A DNA stretch of 64,000 bases. It comes from an uncultured Mucispirillum sp. (GTDB taxonomy: Bacteria > Chrysiogenota > Deferribacteres > Deferribacterales > Mucispirillaceae). The position numbers were made by a program, and so were the translations under genes. Of the stretch, positions 62,103-64,000 are shown in pieces. The DNA is taken from NCBI GenBank assembly GCA_944323205.1, contig CALURO010000002.1, forward strand, positions 62,001 to 126,000, given 5' to 3'. Within the stretch, counting starts at the first letter, position 1, and each line of letters starts with the position of its first letter. A model generated the notes under the pieces. That model saw only the letters and a program-made list of their open reading frames with translations. It searched no databases and was not told where the DNA came from.

Positions 62103-64000
62103 ATGGACTTTCAAAGTTTTTCAGACAAAATCGCAGGTCTTGATTATAACAGATTAAAACAGGACGCTCTCTTATGCAGAGGTGATATTCTTACTATGAC
62201 AACACTTGCAGCAAGCGGTCACCCTGGCGGTTCCATGTCTTCAATTGATGCACTTTTAACAGTTTACAACATCGCAAATATTAACCGCAATAATCTTCAT
62301 GATTTAAACAGAGATAGAATTTTTGTTTCTCATGGTCATATATCACCTGCAGTTTATTCTTGTCTTGCAAGGAAGGGTATTTTACCACAGGACGAATATA
62401 TTGCATATTTTAGAAAGGCTGGCAGTATGTATGAAGGTCATATTGAACGCTCTATTCCCGGTGTTGAGTGGACAACAGGTAATCTTGGTCAGGGGCTTTC
62501 TGCAGCATGTGGTGCAGCCGTTGCAGGAAAAGTTAATGGCAATGAGTTTGATATTTATGTATTTATGGGTGACGGAGAGCATGAAAAAGGCCAGATTACA
62601 GAAGCAAGAAGATTTGCTGTTAAATATAACCTTTCAAATATTACTGTAATAGTAGATTATAATACATTGCAAATATCTGGCGACATTTCTAATGTTATGC
62701 CTTCAATGAATATTGCAGAAAGTTACAAATCAGACGGCTGGGAAGTATTGCAGATAGACGGTCATAATTTTAAAGAAATAGCTGCTGCTTTATTAAAAGC
62801 AAAATCATGCAGTAAGCCTGTATGTATTATAGCAGAAACTGCAATGGGCAGCGGTGTTTCTTTTATGGAGCATAAAGCAGGCTTCCATGGTGCACCACTT
62901 TCAGAAGAGCAGTATTATGAAGCTATGAAAGAGTTAAAATTAGAGCCAACTCTTGAAAAATATAAAGAAATGCGTAAAGGCTTTATGTGGGCAGCTCCAC
63001 ATATAAAAGCTGAAAATCCTAAAATAAATATAAACCCAGGCAGCCGTATTATGTATAATGCAGATGTTAAAACAGATAATAGAAGTGCTTTTGGTGCTGC
63101 CTTATTAGATTTAGTAAAATTAAATAAATCTGAAGGATATACAGATGTTGTTGTTTTTGACTGTGATTTAGCTGGCTCTGTAAAAACAAATGGTGTAGAA
63201 AAAAACTACCCTGAAAATTTCTTCCAGTGCGGTATTTCAGAACATCATACAGCAGTATGTGCTGGTGCTGCGTCAGTTAATGGTGTTATAAGCTTTTTTG
63301 CAGATTTTGGTATGTTTGGTGTTGATGAAGTTTATAACCAGCAGCGTTTAAATGAAATCAACTCCGCTAATATAAAAGTAGTTACTACCCATGTAGGCAT
63401 AGATGTTGGCGAAGACGGCAAAACTCACATGTGTATAGACTATATAGGGCTTTTAAGAAATATATTTGATTTTAAAATAATTGTGCCTGCTGACCCTAAT
63501 CAAGTTGATATTGTTATAAGATATGCAGCAAAAGAACATGGCAATTTTCATGTGGCTATGGGCAGGTCAAAAATACCTGTAATTACAAAAGAAGACGGCT
63601 CAGTATTTTTTAATGAAGATTATATATATCATTATGGGCAAACTGATGTTATAAGGCAGGGCAGTGATGGTGCAGTATTAGCTTACGGCTCAACTTTATA
63701 CAGAGCAGTTCATGTGCATGATATATTAAAATCAAAAGGCTTAAATTTTGCAGTTATTAATGTGCCAAGCCCTGCATATATAAATGATGAAGCATTTAAT
63801 AAAATAGCAGAATATAAAAAAATATTTACTTATGAAGACCATATTTCATCAACTGGTTTATTTGGCACAATAGCTAATATGGCTTTAAGCAGAAAGAAAT
63901 TTATAGATGTATCATATTTTGGTGTTAATGAGTTTCCAATGTCTGGTAAATCTGATGAAGTATATGATATGCTTTCATTAAGCCCTGAAAAAGTTGCAGA
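62103..64000 (+). CDS. tkt: Transketolase (3' end outside window)
   Basis: The frame is open from ATG 62103 to the window edge: 632 complete codons plus 2 bases, with no stop, so the last part is missing. The N-terminal half has LAASGHPGGSMSS, WTTGNLGQGLSAACGAA and the ThDP motif GDGEHEKGQ followed about 22 residues later by VDYN. The pyrimidine-binding domain has QCGISEHHTAVCAGAA, FADFGMFGVDEVYNQQRLNE and, further on, THVGIDVGEDGKTHMCIDY. It moves two-carbon units between sugar phosphates in the pentose phosphate pathway. A weak AAGGG precedes the ATG. Confidence 0.95.
   Translation, partial: MDFQSFSDKIAGLDYNRLKQDALLCRGDILTMTTLAASGHPGGSMSSIDALLTVYNIANINRNNLHDLNRDRIFVSHGHISPAVYSCLARKGILPQDEYIAYFRKAGSMYEGHIERSIPGVEWTTGNLGQGLSAACGAAVAGKVNGNEFDIYVFMGDGEHEKGQITEARRFAVKYNLSNITVIVDYNTLQISGDISNVMPSMNIAESYKSDGWEVLQIDGHNFKEIAAALLKAKSCSKPVCIIAETAMGSGVSFMEHKAGFHGAPLSEEQYYEAMKELKLEPTLEKYKEMRKGFMWAAPHIKAENPKININPGSRIMYNADVKTDNRSAFGAALLDLVKLNKSEGYTDVVVFDCDLAGSVKTNGVEKNYPENFFQCGISEHHTAVCAGAASVNGVISFFADFGMFGVDEVYNQQRLNEINSANIKVVTTHVGIDVGEDGKTHMCIDYIGLLRNIFDFKIIVPADPNQVDIVIRYAAKEHGNFHVAMGRSKIPVITKEDGSVFFNEDYIYHYGQTDVIRQGSDGAVLAYGSTLYRAVHVHDILKSKGLNFAVINVPSPAYINDEAFNKIAEYKKIFTYEDHISSTGLFGTIANMALSRKKFIDVSYFGVNEFPMSGKSDEVYDMLSLSPEKVA

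Noticed and set aside
62323..62649. 108-codon open frame
   Set aside because: It is an out-of-frame shadow of the transketolase gene, which is open from 62103 to the window edge.
1..64000. tRNA or rRNA genes
   Set aside because: Reading both strands gave no cloverleaf with TTC-type arms or rRNA-like conserved stretches; a covariance-model search would be decisive and could not be run here.

Overview
The window is AT-rich, gene-dense bacterial chromosome from a Gram-negative (diderm) organism. Supporting this are a TolC-type outer-membrane channel, many lipoproteins with lipoboxes, an inner/outer spanin pair, a meso-diaminopimelate-type MurE (DNPR motif) and a complete-looking division/cell-wall (dcw) cluster. 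A membrane-anchored multihaem c-type cytochrome and a chemoreceptor with a haemerythrin domain suggest an anaerobic or microaerophilic, motile, respiring lifestyle. Together with the low GC this fits a member of the Deferribacterota such as a Mucispirillum-like gut bacterium. That placement is inference from gene content, not from any database search. No rRNA, tRNA, CRISPR array or transposase was seen.

Layout. 1-9.9 kb: tail of a secreted protein, a lipoprotein, an MCP-haemerythrin receptor, a DUF952 protein, a cysteine-rich leucine-rich-repeat surface protein, SfsA, a cold-shock protein, and a NusG-II/Gx-transporter pair. 9.9-18.6 kb (minus strand): an AddAB-type helicase-nuclease, an M3 oligopeptidase and a lipoprotein. 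18.7-25.5 kb: htpG under a CIRCE operator, a DUF4143 ATPase with three upstream repeats, a NERD protein, a secreted thermonuclease and a TolC protein. 25.7-34.4 kb: the multihaem cytochrome, ankyrin and Sel1 repeat proteins, a GNAT enzyme and a run of small secreted proteins. 34.5-36.0 kb: a compact lysis cassette (i-spanin, o-spanin, holin, M15 endolysin) without any phage structural or integration genes nearby. 36.3-40.7 kb: an MDR oxidoreductase, a secreted protein, a GT39-type membrane glycosyltransferase and a SprA-like metalloprotease-related protein. 41.5-58.8 kb: mraZ-rsmH-ftsL-ftsI-murE-murF-mraY-murD-ftsW-murG-murC-ddl-ftsQ-ftsA-ftsZ followed by a GT4 glycosyltransferase. 58.9-64 kb: two tandem MATE transporters and the start of a transketolase that runs off the window.

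The most notable unexplained structures are the stand-alone lysis cassette (a candidate holin/endolysin/spanin export or lysis system, comparable to type 10 secretion), a family of dispersed MITE-like palindromic repeats with TGGGGTACCCC-like ends (about ten full, partial or decayed copies), five phased 10-bp TG boxes between the mraZ promoter and mraZ that look like the MraZ operator, a CIRCE element at the htpG promoter, and three spaced repeats upstream of the DUF4143 ATPase.
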